Origin: Bacteroidota bacterium | GTDB taxonomy: Bacteria; Bacteroidota; Bacteroidia; Chitinophagales; Chitinophagaceae | Direction: 5' to 3' | DNA: 64,000 bases | Assembly: GCA_018267965.1 (NCBI GenBank) | Contig: JAFDXK010000001.1 | Span: 1,116,001-1,180,000 of the forward strand | Shown here: in pieces, positions 24,970 to 34,248 of the stretch | How positions within the stretch are numbered: the stretch's first letter is position 1 | How the letters are laid out: every line of letters begins with the position of its first letter | The notes under the pieces: model-generated | Told to the model about the DNA's origin: nothing | The model's input: only the letters and a program-made list of their open reading frames with translations | Databases searched by the model: none | Made by a program: the position numbers and the translations under genes

Positions 24970-25755
24970 ATGATTAAGAATATATTGAAAGACAAACCCA
25001 CCAAGCTATTCCTTTTTATGACAGCTTTCTTTGTAGCTAATGCATTAATTGCAGAGTGCATAGGAGGGAAATTGTTTTCACTGGAAAGAGCCCTGGGATT
25101 TGAACCTCATCCTTTTTCACTTTTAGGAGAAGAAGGACTAACCTATACACTAACATGTGGTGTTTTGCTTTGGCCTTTAGAGTTTATTATGACTGATATT
25201 GTAAACGAATACTACGGCCCGAAAGCCGTAAGACGGATTTCCTACATTGCAGTATCTCTTATCTCCTATGCATTTTTCATGTTTTATTTTGCAATAAGGA
25301 TTGCCCCTAATAAGGAATTTTGGATTACAAGTAATGTGAAAGAAGGAGTACCTGATATGCAGGCTGCCTTTAGCGTGATATTCGGACAAGGAATGTGGAT
25401 AATATTTGCCAGTTTAGTTGCCTTCCTTGTAAGCCAGTTATTAGATGTATGGGTATTTCATAAGATCAAAAAAGTAACCGGAGAAAAGAAAGTTTGGTTG
25501 CGAGCTACAGGCTCAACAATGATATCTCAATTCATAGACAGTTTTATTGTGCTATTTATCGCTTTTAAAATTGGTAAAGACTGGACATACCAACGCACTT
25601 TGTCAGTATGTCTGGTAAATTATAGCTATAAAGCAGCAATGGCGTTATTACTAACGCCATTGATATACCTTATTGAAAATCGTATTGAGAATTACCTCGG
25701 CAAGGAAACAACAGCAAAAATGAAGGCTGCTGCCATGGGTGAAGATCACGAATGA
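24970..25755 (+). CDS. Queuosine precursor transporter (VUT/YhhQ family)
   Basis: A 261-residue integral membrane protein with about six helices. The N-terminal FFVANALIAECIGGKLF, the FIMTDIVNEYYGPKAVRR motif and the GSTMISQFIDSFIVLFIAF segment are diagnostic of the YhhQ/DUF165 family, which imports 7-cyano- or 7-aminomethyl-7-deazaguanine for queuosine in tRNA. The Bacteroidota versions are longer than E. coli YhhQ, with an extended N-terminal loop, as here. Its stop codon directly abuts that of the convergent 614-residue gene. Confidence 0.9.
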   Translation: MIKNILKDKPTKLFLFMTAFFVANALIAECIGGKLFSLERALGFEPHPFSLLGEEGLTYTLTCGVLLWPLEFIMTDIVNEYYGPKAVRRISYIAVSLISYAFFMFYFAIRIAPNKEFWITSNVKEGVPDMQAAFSVIFGQGMWIIFASLVAFLVSQLLDVWVFHKIKKVTGEKKVWLRATGSTMISQFIDSFIVLFIAFKIGKDWTYQRTLSVCLVNYSYKAAMALLLTPLIYLIENRIENYLGKETTAKMKAAAMGEDHE

Positions 25756-27600
25756 TTACCTCGCCCTCATGGGTCTGTTAGCATTATGTGCCAACCTGTA
25801 TGTCAATACCAACTGTAAAGACGGTACACGATACAGTGCTTTAGATACTTCATATTTACCCCTTGTCAGGTTCTTATTGCTTTCCCAGAAAGCTTGAGAA
25901 ACCCTTACATCAAGATTAACAGCAGGTGAAAACATGTAACCCATACCTACCATATAACCAATGGTGAACCTTTGAGAGAAATCACTTTCTGAAGACATTC
26001 TTGTATTATCCTTATCCCATGTAGATGTCAGGCCATTTGCGTTTGACTGAGTAGTAAAGTATACATGCTCCTGGCTATCTACAGCCAATGCCGTACTCTT
26101 ACCTACCATGCTGAAATTGTAAGCTAATCCGGCACCTGCAAAAAGGTTGAAACGTTTGTTCTCATAACGCAACGCTACAGGTAGCTCAACGCTAACATTA
26201 CTTGGTATATTGAAGTATTGTCTTACAGAAGACCATTTATACTCTACTCCGTTATTTTTAGAAACTCCCTGGCCTAATGAGTTATAATCATGTATTAATG
26301 ATTTACCATTACCAAAGCGATAGATACCTTTCAGTTCAGTCAACAAGCTTAAATGCTCACTAAAGCTTAATACTCCTGAAATACCAGCCTGAACGCCTGT
26401 CATGCCATAATCTCCAAAGCTTCTGCTAACTCCCAACAATAAACCCGGATGCATGGTAACATTACCAAAGTCAATCTTAGCATTCTTCACCATTTCTTCA
26501 AAACGGTTGGTACGGTAACGCCTGTCTTTGAAAACACTGGCTGTTTTATGGCTCGCCAGGTTTTCCATAGGCGCTTCATCAGCTGAAATTTCAGTAGCCC
26601 TAACCACATTAGGATTAGCATTAAACTGTGCTTCAGTCTCAGGTAACGGATAAAGTTGTACCGGATTCGGAGCAGGAGCTACATTAGCCTTAGCCATTTT
26701 ACCCTCGTATATAGAGTCTGTTATGCGTCCGCGCCTTACTTTTTCTTTAATAAATGTAAAGTCTGCAGAGTCTGTATGTTCATCAGGCTTTTTATACCTC
26801 GGATTTGTTTTTGTTGGGTCAAGCGGCTGTTTAGGTTTCGTATTGCCTGCTGTGTTTTGAGTACCTGCAGTACCTGCATAAGCATTCTGAGGAGCAGGAT
26901 TGTTATTTCCTGATTTCGAAATGTTATCGCCCGAATGCAAATTGCCTGCATTATTGAGCGTTTGAGGCAATTTTACATCTTTCTTAGGCACTTTGTTTCC
27001 TGAAGCAAATGTTTCATTAGCCTTATTTTTGTTATTGTTATTCAATCTATTACGATTATTACTCGCAATACTTAAACTACTTTCCTGCTGTTCAGGGGCT
27101 GACTTCGGCGTATTATTTACACGTGTGGGTTTCGCTCCTGATGACAAGTTTTGTGTACCGGATGCTGGTTGTATTACAGATTGGGCTTTAACAGCAGGTG
27201 TTTCCTTTACATTACCTTTATTAATCGATTGATTATCATTGTTTTTATTTGTAGCAATAGTATTTGCCACTGAGTGATTTGAAGAAGAATTGTTATTGTT
27301 ATTATTGCCGGGTGTATTGGCAGAAATAGCTGCTTTGCCTGGCTTTTCTGCAGTTGCATTTTCATTAATTGATGTATAAAGTTTATAACCGCCTATTGAC
27401 AAGCCGCCAACTACAACTATCATAGCAGCAGCGTTTATTATGCGGCGCCAATTAGTAGCAGTCCCAACTGCTACAGCAACTGGCATCTCCTTGTCCAGGA
27501 GATCCTTCATCAGCAACCAACCTCCGGGGCGCTTCTTCTCTTCGCCTCCGGCCAGTTTCTGCCGAACCAGATCATCAATATTTATCATGTTATTATCCAT
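25756..27600 (-). CDS. Trans-envelope protein: cytoplasmic/TM segment, long linker and outer-membrane barrel
   Basis: A 614-residue protein encoded 9 bp downstream of an ECF sigma gene. Residues 1-53 are cytoplasmic and hold an amphipathic segment (NIDDLVRQKLAGGEEKK) of the sort found in anti-sigma-like partners. Residues 54-72 form a membrane helix. Residues about 80-340 are a low-complexity Asn/Ser/Thr/Ala/Pro linker. The C-terminal 230 or so residues form a beta-barrel-like domain of alternating aromatic strands (GVQAGISGVLSF, ELPVALRYENKRFNLFAGAGLAYNFSM, SLQLVLTYRLAH). The arrangement suggests one chain linking inner and outer membranes and possibly controlling the sigma factor. There is no cleavable signal peptide. 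Confidence 0.72.
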   Translation of the reverse strand: MDNNMINIDDLVRQKLAGGEEKKRPGGWLLMKDLLDKEMPVAVAVGTATNWRRIINAAAMIVVVGGLSIGGYKLYTSINENATAEKPGKAAISANTPGNNNNNNSSSNHSVANTIATNKNNDNQSINKGNVKETPAVKAQSVIQPASGTQNLSSGAKPTRVNNTPKSAPEQQESSLSIASNNRNRLNNNNKNKANETFASGNKVPKKDVKLPQTLNNAGNLHSGDNISKSGNNNPAPQNAYAGTAGTQNTAGNTKPKQPLDPTKTNPRYKKPDEHTDSADFTFIKEKVRRGRITDSIYEGKMAKANVAPAPNPVQLYPLPETEAQFNANPNVVRATEISADEAPMENLASHKTASVFKDRRYRTNRFEEMVKNAKIDFGNVTMHPGLLLGVSRSFGDYGMTGVQAGISGVLSFSEHLSLLTELKGIYRFGNGKSLIHDYNSLGQGVSKNNGVEYKWSSVRQYFNIPSNVSVELPVALRYENKRFNLFAGAGLAYNFSMVGKSTALAVDSQEHVYFTTQSNANGLTSTWDKDNTRMSSESDFSQRFTIGYMVGMGYMFSPAVNLDVRVSQAFWESNKNLTRGKYEVSKALYRVPSLQLVLTYRLAHNANRPMRAR

Positions 27601-27609
27601 AAGGATAAA

Positions 27610-28185
27610 TTATTTTTTTAAGTGTAAATTCAATTTTTCAATCTTCTCTTTCAATATTCGTCGTCCTTCTGATAAATGCCATTTCGACGTTCCTTCGCTT
27701 ATATTTAATATTTTCCCTATTTCTCTATGACTAAACCCTTCCATCACATACATATTAAAAACAGCTTTCGTTGCTTCCGGCAGTCCCTGAACCATTTCGA
27801 GTAACTGATTGTAGTACAACCTATCTGCATGGTCCTTTTGCACATACTGGTCTTTTTCAACCAGCATTATCTTCTCATTATAACGTGCATTCTGTTTCAC
27901 ATAGTCTGAGACGGCATGAAAGACAATTTTTCTTAACCAACCTTCGAAAGAGCCCTGAAAAGTATACTGCCCTATTTTCTGAAACGCCCTGAGAAAGCCA
28001 TTATTAAGCACTTCTTCAGCTTGTTCATCATGGTCAATATACCTTTTCACCACACTCATCATCCTGCCACAAAACAAACTATACACCTTTTCTTGCGCGC
28101 TGCGTTCGTTACGCACACACCCCTGAATAAGATCCTGCAGTTCGCTCGCCTGCCCTTGTACAGTATAGTTCAATGCTATGGACAA
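27610..28185 (-). CDS. ECF RNA polymerase sigma factor
   Basis: A 191-residue ECF sigma factor. Region 2 (DEQAEEVLNNGFLRAFQKIGQY, split at the usual helix, then GSFEGWLRKIVFHAVSDYV) and region 4 (LPEATKAVFNMYVMEGFSHREIGKILNISEGTSKWHL) are both clear. It is followed by a TM-barrel partner in the same operon. The start codon is TTG at 28185. Between the upstream in-frame stop and this codon there is no ATG, and the first internal ATG would remove the first half of region 2, so a non-ATG start is forced. This may hold down expression. Confidence 0.92.
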   Translation of the reverse strand: MSIALNYTVQGQASELQDLIQGCVRNERSAQEKVYSLFCGRMMSVVKRYIDHDEQAEEVLNNGFLRAFQKIGQYTFQGSFEGWLRKIVFHAVSDYVKQNARYNEKIMLVEKDQYVQKDHADRLYYNQLLEMVQGLPEATKAVFNMYVMEGFSHREIGKILNISEGTSKWHLSEGRRILKEKIEKLNLHLKK

Positions 28186-28507
28186 GTAACGGGTATAAAA
28201 GATTTACATCATAATAGACTGAATCTATGTTAGATGCGTTGGGTATAACCGCTACAATTTTTAAGTTTTAACTAATAAGTAGCTAAGATAGGTCAATCCA
28301 ATATGACATAAAAAGTTAATACAAATAAGATTTAATGATATTCGTATTAATACAACAGTAAAAACATCAATATGTATGCATTGAGAAGGGAAAAAATGAC
28401 CAAATAGTTTTTTTTGCATCATTCTTATGTTAACTGCATATATATCATTAGGTTATTACAATATAATTCATAGATTTGTCCTTTATTAATTTTTTATTTC
28501 AATTACA
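28186..28507. other. Divergent intergenic region, sigma gene and cold-shock gene
   Basis: A 322-bp AT-rich gap between the sigma factor and the cold-shock gene. It holds the cold-shock promoter at its right end (28471). I see no gene and no strong hairpin in the rest, which must also carry the sigma operon promoter. Confidence 0.55.
28471..28478 (+). promoter_or_regulatory. -7 element of the cold-shock gene
   Basis: TAGATTTG is a full match to TAnnTTTG, 30 bp upstream of the ATG. The implied leader is only about 22 nt, unlike the long cold-responsive cspA leader of E. coli. Confidence 0.62.
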
Positions 28508-28702
28508 ATGCAAGAAGGTAAAGTAAAATTCTTCAATGAAACTAAAGGATTTGGTTTCATTACACCTAATGACGGCGGTGCCGACATATTTGTTCACGTG
28601 TCTGGCCTAGTTGACAAAGTCCGTGAAAACGATCAGGTTACTTATGAAATTAAGGACGGTAAAAAAGGGCCAAACGCTATTAACGTTAGGCTTGCTCAAT
28701 AA
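28508..28702 (+). CDS. Cold-shock domain protein
   Basis: A 64-residue single cold-shock domain. The RNP1 motif KGFGFITP and the RNP2 motif DIFVHVS are both intact. It binds single-stranded RNA and DNA and acts as an RNA chaperone. The predicted leader is short, so if it is cold-induced the mechanism would not be the long-leader switch. It has its own promoter and terminator. Confidence 0.95.
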   Translation: MQEGKVKFFNETKGFGFITPNDGGADIFVHVSGLVDKVRENDQVTYEIKDGKKGPNAINVRLAQ

Positions 28703-28724
28703 TAGTTAGTCAGACGAAATTAAG

Positions 28725-28751
28725 ATAAGGCATATCATTGATATGCCTTAT
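28725..28751. terminator. Bidirectional terminator after the cold-shock gene
   Basis: The 12-bp stem ATAAGGCATATC / GATATGCCTTAT with a 3-nt loop runs into TTATTTTT. It overlaps the stop codon of the convergent minus-strand gene. Confidence 0.85.
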
Positions 28752-29107
28752 TTATTTTTAGCAACAGCATCTCCCTGCTTGTTTTCTACCAGGTAGTAGT
28801 AACGCGTATAAGAGTTTGCACTCATGGCTAATATTGTTTCTCCTTTCAAAGATGTTGCTATCCAAAAGCTGTACAGCCTTGATTTGTATGTTCCCTTGTA
28901 CTGGCCTTGCCTTACTCTGAATTCTTTATTATCGATGTGAAGCACATCGTCTTTAATTTCTACACTACCTTGTTTATTGGTTACTTCTGTTTTGTCAAAA
29001 CCAAAGTAATCGCTTCCTGTAGTTACTTCTGTGATTTTTGTGTAAGTATATTTTTGTGCAAATGCCATAGCAGGCAACATTGCTAATGCGAATAGTAGTG
29101 CTTTCAT
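28748..29107 (-). CDS. Small secreted protein, unknown
   Basis: A 119-residue protein with a signal peptide (ALLFALAMLPAMAFAQ). The mature part is beta-rich, with short strands such as SVEIKDDVLHIDNKEFRV and IWIATSL-type segments. I recognise no domain. It is transcribed alone; a CAAATATG word upstream (CATATTTG on the minus strand) is a possible -7 element. Confidence 0.65.
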   Translation of the reverse strand: MKALLFALAMLPAMAFAQKYTYTKITEVTTGSDYFGFDKTEVTNKQGSVEIKDDVLHIDNKEFRVRQGQYKGTYKSRLYSFWIATSLKGETILAMSANSYTRYYYLVENKQGDAVAKNK

Positions 29108-29239
29108 ATCTCGTGTTTTTTATCAGGCATATCACTACACCTTGTTTTGAAATACAAATATGATGCTCTGCATAAGCGTAAGCAAACTTTGCAGCTTTAT
29201 TAACTTACAACATGCAACTTGGTTAACCAGTCGATAACA

Positions 29240-31168
29240 TTACCTGCTTAGCGATATACCTGCCAGCCAATTAACACCCGGCATTGGTCGTCCACTCACT
29301 ACTTGGTATTGCTCATTCCATATATTGTTGCATTGAGCCACAAATTGAATACTGTATGCACCTCGTTTCAAAGCATACATGAGCTGTATATTCCCTGTGT
29401 TATATGGCATGAGCCAAGAGGATTCATCTACCGTTATGAAACGATAGCCTGTATAGGTATGATTGTAGTTGAAATATACATTCTTATAGCTGAAACCAAT
29501 GTTAGCTTGTCCGTTATAACGTGGTGTGTATGGTATTTGTTTACCAATACTACCATCACCGGGTATATAACTAATCTCGGTGGTAGCCAATACATAAGCT
29601 GTATTTAAACCTGCATGAAGTTTGAAATTACCAAAGCTATACTGCAATGAGGTCTCCGTCTCAACACCTCTGCTATGTACCTGTGCAATGTTATGCGGTG
29701 TCCAGATTGCACCACCAAACCATATTATCCAATCTTTTATCCTGCGGTTGAATAACGATACATCATGAAAGAAGACCAAACGCTTGTTCGTATTTGTTTT
29801 GATAACATAACCAAAATCCTCGCTCCATCCTTGTTCAGGTTTTAGGGAAGTATCTCCACCCGGATAATAATACAAGTCATTCAGCGTTGGCATGCGATAG
29901 CTACGCTGGATATTGGTTCGTATACTCAACCAATTGGTAAAAGCATAAGCGATATTTAAACCTGACATGGGTGAAGTCTTCTTACTAACATACATACCCC
30001 TGCCGTGTAACGCAATATGCAACTTATTGTGGAATGCAGTAAGCGAATATGCCAAAGCAACAGCATAACGCGGTTGCCTTACAACATCATTTAGCGATTG
30101 CCTTTCCATCCAGACATATTGTACAGGTATAAATAACATGAATTTGTGGTGTGTGCTAATTCGATAATTCACACCTGCTTCTCCATAAACCTGATGTGTG
30201 CTGTATTTCGCATCTATGTATATCACACTGTCATTATAGTGCATATCATCCTGCAAATACGCCAGCTTGGTATATAAGCTTAGCTTATCACCTTGCCTCT
30301 TCCAATCACCTAATAAACGAATGGTTTTGTCCTGCTGATATTTTACAGATTTAAGTTCAAATAACGCTTTCGGTATCTGACGGTCGTAATTCTGAAACCA
30401 GCCGGTGAAAGCAAATGTATTCTTATCATTAGCTTTATATCCTAACTGAACCTGCCCGTTAAAGTTTTCAACTTTACTATTATCTGTTTGATACGTTGTA
30501 CCATTATCAGTGTAGCGGAAATTATTATTTGCACTGCTTGTAGCGAAAGACACATTCGTATACAGTCTTTGCATACTAACACTACTTTTGATACCAAACT
30601 GTACCTGACCGAAACTACCACCGGCAAAAGACAATGCATTATGAAACGATGTTGTATTACTAAAATAAGGGCTTTCGCTTTCCAGTATTAATGCACCTCC
30701 TACATTACCACTACCCCACAATGCAGAAGAGCCACCGTAAACAATATTCACCTTGCTAAAAGATGTTGTTTGCAGCATAGATACATCTGCTATACCCGTA
30801 GCAGCATTCTGCAATGGAATGCCATTCCAATATACCTGCGATTGTGCAGCAGATGCTCCTCGAAAATTAAGCGTCGCCAAACTGTTAAACCCATAAGATT
30901 TCACAAATACCGGCACCTGTTGAGACAACACGCTTGCCATACTTTGGTACCTGTATAACTCGAGCGTAAGGCTGTCAATTGTTTTTACTTTTTGTCCGGG
31001 AGAATAAGTATTGATACGTTCGTCGCCGGATATCTTCTTTCTATTCGTTTTTACATTAACGGGCTTTAATGTATCTGTTACCTGGGCATGAGTGCTGTAA
31101 AAACATGATAGCATCACCATAAGTAATGCTATCAGTTGTTTTTTCACCGTGAAAGGGCTCTCACTCAT
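29240..31168 (-). CDS. TonB-dependent outer-membrane receptor, BtuB-like (cobalamin)
   Basis: A 642-residue receptor. A signal peptide (LIALLMVMLSCFYSTHAQ) precedes a plug domain (LATLNFRGASAAQSQVYWNGIPL, split at the conserved NFRG and WNGIPL, then YGGSSALWGSGNVGGA), followed by a 22-strand barrel. The length is near that of E. coli BtuB. Its place as the last gene of a three-gene operon behind a cobalamin riboswitch, next to a BtuG-like propeller, supports cobalamin uptake rather than iron. A TonB box could be in DTLKPVNV, near residue 33. Confidence 0.85.
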   Translation of the reverse strand: MSESPFTVKKQLIALLMVMLSCFYSTHAQVTDTLKPVNVKTNRKKISGDERINTYSPGQKVKTIDSLTLELYRYQSMASVLSQQVPVFVKSYGFNSLATLNFRGASAAQSQVYWNGIPLQNAATGIADVSMLQTTSFSKVNIVYGGSSALWGSGNVGGALILESESPYFSNTTSFHNALSFAGGSFGQVQFGIKSSVSMQRLYTNVSFATSSANNNFRYTDNGTTYQTDNSKVENFNGQVQLGYKANDKNTFAFTGWFQNYDRQIPKALFELKSVKYQQDKTIRLLGDWKRQGDKLSLYTKLAYLQDDMHYNDSVIYIDAKYSTHQVYGEAGVNYRISTHHKFMLFIPVQYVWMERQSLNDVVRQPRYAVALAYSLTAFHNKLHIALHGRGMYVSKKTSPMSGLNIAYAFTNWLSIRTNIQRSYRMPTLNDLYYYPGGDTSLKPEQGWSEDFGYVIKTNTNKRLVFFHDVSLFNRRIKDWIIWFGGAIWTPHNIAQVHSRGVETETSLQYSFGNFKLHAGLNTAYVLATTEISYIPGDGSIGKQIPYTPRYNGQANIGFSYKNVYFNYNHTYTGYRFITVDESSWLMPYNTGNIQLMYALKRGAYSIQFVAQCNNIWNEQYQVVSGRPMPGVNWLAGISLSR

Positions 31169-31178
31169 TTTTGTTTAT

Positions 31179-32255
31179 TTAGTCGAATAAAAAATGCCCG
31201 GGTCCAACACCCACTGCAAATTGTGTATTAAGACTACCATCTGTATTATAAACAGACACAGAGCCTTTTTGTGTAAATCCTTTTGGGTCGCCGATATAAA
31301 CCTTATCAGTTATAGGGCTTACACCCAATGCCCAAAAATACTGAAATGATTGCGCAGCAACGAATGCTTTATTAGGCAAACCGGCATCATTTACACTCAT
31401 TTTAAAAATACCATTATAGTCCGTACCTCCTGCATAATTCACTTCAATGAAGTACAGCACGTCTTTAGTCTTATTAAAAGCAGGACGAATGACATCAGCT
31501 TTAGGAGGGAAACTATATGACTTTACTACTTGCTCTTGCTGGTTGAGCACAGTCAACACTGCATTTTTACCTTTCGATACATTTCCTGATAAAACCCAAA
31601 GTTGATTATTATTATCAACCAATACTTCTTGTGGCGCTGCACCTTGTATAGGTATAGCCTTTGCAACTTTATCAGTTACAATATCTATAGTGTAAATATT
31701 TTTGCAGGCTGTATCCCATGTACAGGCATATACCTTACCATTATGCATCACCATACCTTCAGGGTTTTGGTACGGCATATCAATAGTGCCGTTTATCACC
31801 AATGACTTAGGATTGATGATATAGACCTTATTACTAAACAATGTAGAGACATAAGCCTTTTCTTCATTAATTGCAATAATGTATCTCGGTTTGGGTATAT
31901 TGATTGTACCTGCAAGCGAATTATCTGCACGATTCAATACAACTATTTTATCAGAATTATTGACACACAAAAACAACTTATCTCCTATACGTGTCATACT
32001 CTGAAATACATCACCCAGTTTGCCACCCGTTACAGAAGCATAAATGTCTCCATATACAGTATTCAGCTTCGGGTCGTAACGATACAACGAACCATCGCCA
32101 TTACCGAAATTACCCTCACAAACCACGTAAACATTTTCTGTTACAACTGGTTCGGGAGTAGCTATCGGGTCGGCAGGCTTATCCTTTACGCAGGCCTGAA
32201 ACAGCGCAGCGCAAAGGATAATACCGATTATATTTTTGATATTTTTTGAACCCAT
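31179..32255 (-). CDS. BtuG-like beta-propeller lipoprotein (YncE/DUF5074 family)
   Basis: A 358-residue lipoprotein. The signal IIGIILCAALFQAC places the lipid on Cys22. The mature part is a seven-bladed propeller of YncE/DUF5074 type (ENVYVVCEGNFGNGDGSLYRY, then repeated blade strands such as NKVYIINPKSL and PEGMVMHNGKVYACTW). In Bacteroides the equivalent BtuG binds cobalamin at the surface and caps BtuB, and the same gene order is seen here. Its start overlaps the end of the upstream gene by 28 bp, so translation is probably coupled. The family link rests on my reading of the sequence and operon. Confidence 0.82.
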   Translation of the reverse strand: MGSKNIKNIIGIILCAALFQACVKDKPADPIATPEPVVTENVYVVCEGNFGNGDGSLYRYDPKLNTVYGDIYASVTGGKLGDVFQSMTRIGDKLFLCVNNSDKIVVLNRADNSLAGTINIPKPRYIIAINEEKAYVSTLFSNKVYIINPKSLVINGTIDMPYQNPEGMVMHNGKVYACTWDTACKNIYTIDIVTDKVAKAIPIQGAAPQEVLVDNNNQLWVLSGNVSKGKNAVLTVLNQQEQVVKSYSFPPKADVIRPAFNKTKDVLYFIEVNYAGGTDYNGIFKMSVNDAGLPNKAFVAAQSFQYFWALGVSPITDKVYIGDPKGFTQKGSVSVYNTDGSLNTQFAVGVGPGHFLFD

Positions 32256-33904
32256 TTGTTACCGTTAACGTCGCTTACAGTTAAGTAATATACACCTTTA
32301 GATAATGACATAAGTGATATAGCATTGTTATTAACTTGGATTGCAGACTGATACATTATTTTACCTGTAACATCTGTCAGCGTTCCGTACAAATCACCTT
32401 GCGGCTGATATTTAAACGCTACGTGTATAACATCTGTTGCAGGATTAGGATATACCTGCATATTGCTACTTTCATTAACAACATTTACAGTTGCAGGCCA
32501 TTTCAGGTACATAGCCCCTACTGCATCCAAATCAAAACCGCCGCCCGGAAAAGCAGTAGGATAAGGGTCATTAACCCTTCTACCGTCTTTATCTTTCTGA
32601 GCGTGTTTACCTGTAGAACCTACCGCATCAATGAGACGAACACTGATGATATTATCTATATCAAGCCCAGGTGTGCCTGCTAATTCCTGCAAATCGAAAG
32701 GCGTACCATAATTACCGATGTATTTACCTGCAAGGTTATTAATTGCTCTTGTGTTAGTATATACACCCGCTGCAGGGATTTGAGTACTATCAATTAAACA
32801 AGATGCCGGAAAACGAGTATAATTAACGCCATCAGAACTAACCTCTACAAATGCCAATTCAAGAAATGCTTCTTCGGGGTTTGCACCGTTTGCAAAACCA
32901 TTTTCGAATACTACAAAGTCAGGACCTGCGCCATTATAAATAACATTGTTGAATCCGAGTACAGCTACACCGCTATCACCCAAGCTCACGAGACTATTAT
33001 CTGCCATTCCTATTCCATTAGAATCAACACCTATTGAGACAAGGCCTTTAGATGGTGTATCAATATCCATCGGACCTCTTGTTACAACACAGCTTGTGGC
33101 CCATCCTTTAATACTTGCATCTGCTTTAGGGACTGCTGTACTTCCCAATATAGTAGCCTGCGGTGCATAAGGTAAAATATTTTCCTGTGTGCTGAAATTA
33201 TCCATACAAAAGAATGCAGGTGTATTCATACCAAAACTACCCGCATCACTTGAGCTAAGATTGAACACTACACTATCTACTTTACCCAACGGCATCAGGT
33301 TAACCCATTTCCATGTTTTAAGGATATAGTCTTTACTGTTATCCGAATTGCGAAAATCGGCAAGGTAAACCTCTACGCTGTCTTGTTTCAAATTACCATT
33401 TATGTAACCACGAATAGTTATCTTGAACCAATCGGCATCGTTACCGCTTGTGCCACCAAACTTTTTAGCAAATGCATCGCCATCGCGCATGCTGTTGTAT
33501 GCATAGGTATTGTTAGTAACATAGAAGCCACTTACAAATCCTCCTTTGCCTGCTCCGGTTAATTTGACGTAATTATCAATACCGTTTGATACAATATATT
33601 TATCCGATGCATTAAAGCCTTTTGCAGTCTTAGCAGAATACTCGTTCATGTAACCGCTGGTTACACTATCCATCATATTAGAGTAAGCAAAGCCGTGGTC
33701 CCAATAGCCACCAAATGAAGAATAATACACACATGGGAAATGTGCGAGGCCATTATTAAACCCAACATCATTGCCCGGGCTTGAATAATTCACATAAAAT
33801 GTGTCGAGCTTAGGCAATGTAAGCCCTTCAAAATCTGCCACAGTTTGGGCACGGGCTGCAACTGTTGCAGCGATTGCTAAGATTGTTAGTGTAAATCTGC
33901 GCAT
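32228..33904 (-). CDS. DUF4465 surface protein with T9SS type A sorting domain, cobalamin-linked
   Basis: A 558-residue protein with a signal peptide (TLTILAIAATVAARAQ). Residues about 20-240 match DUF4465 (FGGTSGNDADWFKITI, DSVEVYLADFR, GKVDSVVFNLSSSDAGSFGMN, FFCMDNF). As I recall, the BtuH cobalamin-binding lipoproteins belong to this family. A second domain (residues about 250-465) has GPDFVVFENGFANG and FVEVSSDGVNYTRFP. The C-terminus (MQVYPNPATDVIHVAF, MSLSKGVYYLTV) is a type A T9SS domain. It is the first gene after a cobalamin riboswitch. There is no lipobox, so export is by T9SS instead of lipid anchoring. Confidence 0.8.
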   Translation of the reverse strand: MRRFTLTILAIAATVAARAQTVADFEGLTLPKLDTFYVNYSSPGNDVGFNNGLAHFPCVYYSSFGGYWDHGFAYSNMMDSVTSGYMNEYSAKTAKGFNASDKYIVSNGIDNYVKLTGAGKGGFVSGFYVTNNTYAYNSMRDGDAFAKKFGGTSGNDADWFKITIRGYINGNLKQDSVEVYLADFRNSDNSKDYILKTWKWVNLMPLGKVDSVVFNLSSSDAGSFGMNTPAFFCMDNFSTQENILPYAPQATILGSTAVPKADASIKGWATSCVVTRGPMDIDTPSKGLVSIGVDSNGIGMADNSLVSLGDSGVAVLGFNNVIYNGAGPDFVVFENGFANGANPEEAFLELAFVEVSSDGVNYTRFPASCLIDSTQIPAAGVYTNTRAINNLAGKYIGNYGTPFDLQELAGTPGLDIDNIISVRLIDAVGSTGKHAQKDKDGRRVNDPYPTAFPGGGFDLDAVGAMYLKWPATVNVVNESSNMQVYPNPATDVIHVAFKYQPQGDLYGTLTDVTGKIMYQSAIQVNNNAISLMSLSKGVYYLTVSDVNGNKWVQKISKI

Positions 33905-34040
33905 AAGAAATTGGTTTAAACAATTTTTTAAATGCAGCTAATGAGAAAAATGCAGATAAAGATTAAAGGGATGCGTATGGAGCTTGCCTTTGTTCTATCT
34001 GTGCTTTTATTCCCGAAAGCAGCGATAAATAAATAAAATT

Positions 34041-34196
34041 CCAAAGGCAGGTTTTCTGACTTGCTTCACCTTTTGCGGCCTTCCCATCCCTTGCGGAACA
34101 GTGGCAAAATTGCTGGTTACAAAAGGCTTTGAATGAAGCTTACAGCATCGGGTAATGTTCAGGATTTACACCTGATTCCCTATTCCTTTGCAAGGA
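34041..34196 (-). ncRNA. Cobalamin (adenosyl-/methylcobalamin) riboswitch
   Basis: Read on the minus strand, the segment has the conserved core in order: CAAAGG of P1, GGGAATCAGGTGTAAATCC, the CTGT between P3 and P4, then the B12-box half GCCACTG, then GGGAAGGC, AAGTCAG and CCTGCC, closing with CCTTTG that pairs with P1. It lies about 137 nt before the DUF4465 start codon. Excess cobalamin should repress the three-gene uptake operon. Confidence 0.93.
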
Positions 34197-34227
34197 CAAA
34201 AGTAAAAAGTGAAAGGTAAAAACCAAA
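34197..34227 (-). promoter_or_regulatory. Promoter of the riboswitch operon
   Basis: On the minus strand TTTG (34227-34224), 19 nt, then TACTTTTG (34204-34197). The predicted start is at the first bases of the riboswitch. Confidence 0.8.
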
Positions 34228-34248
34228 AAGAATTTATCCCGACTGCAT

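Noticed and set aside
28186-28470. Long cold-responsive leader for the cold-shock gene
   Set aside because: A full -7 match at 28471 implies a leader of about 22 nt, and no conserved cold-box-like sequence is visible upstream.
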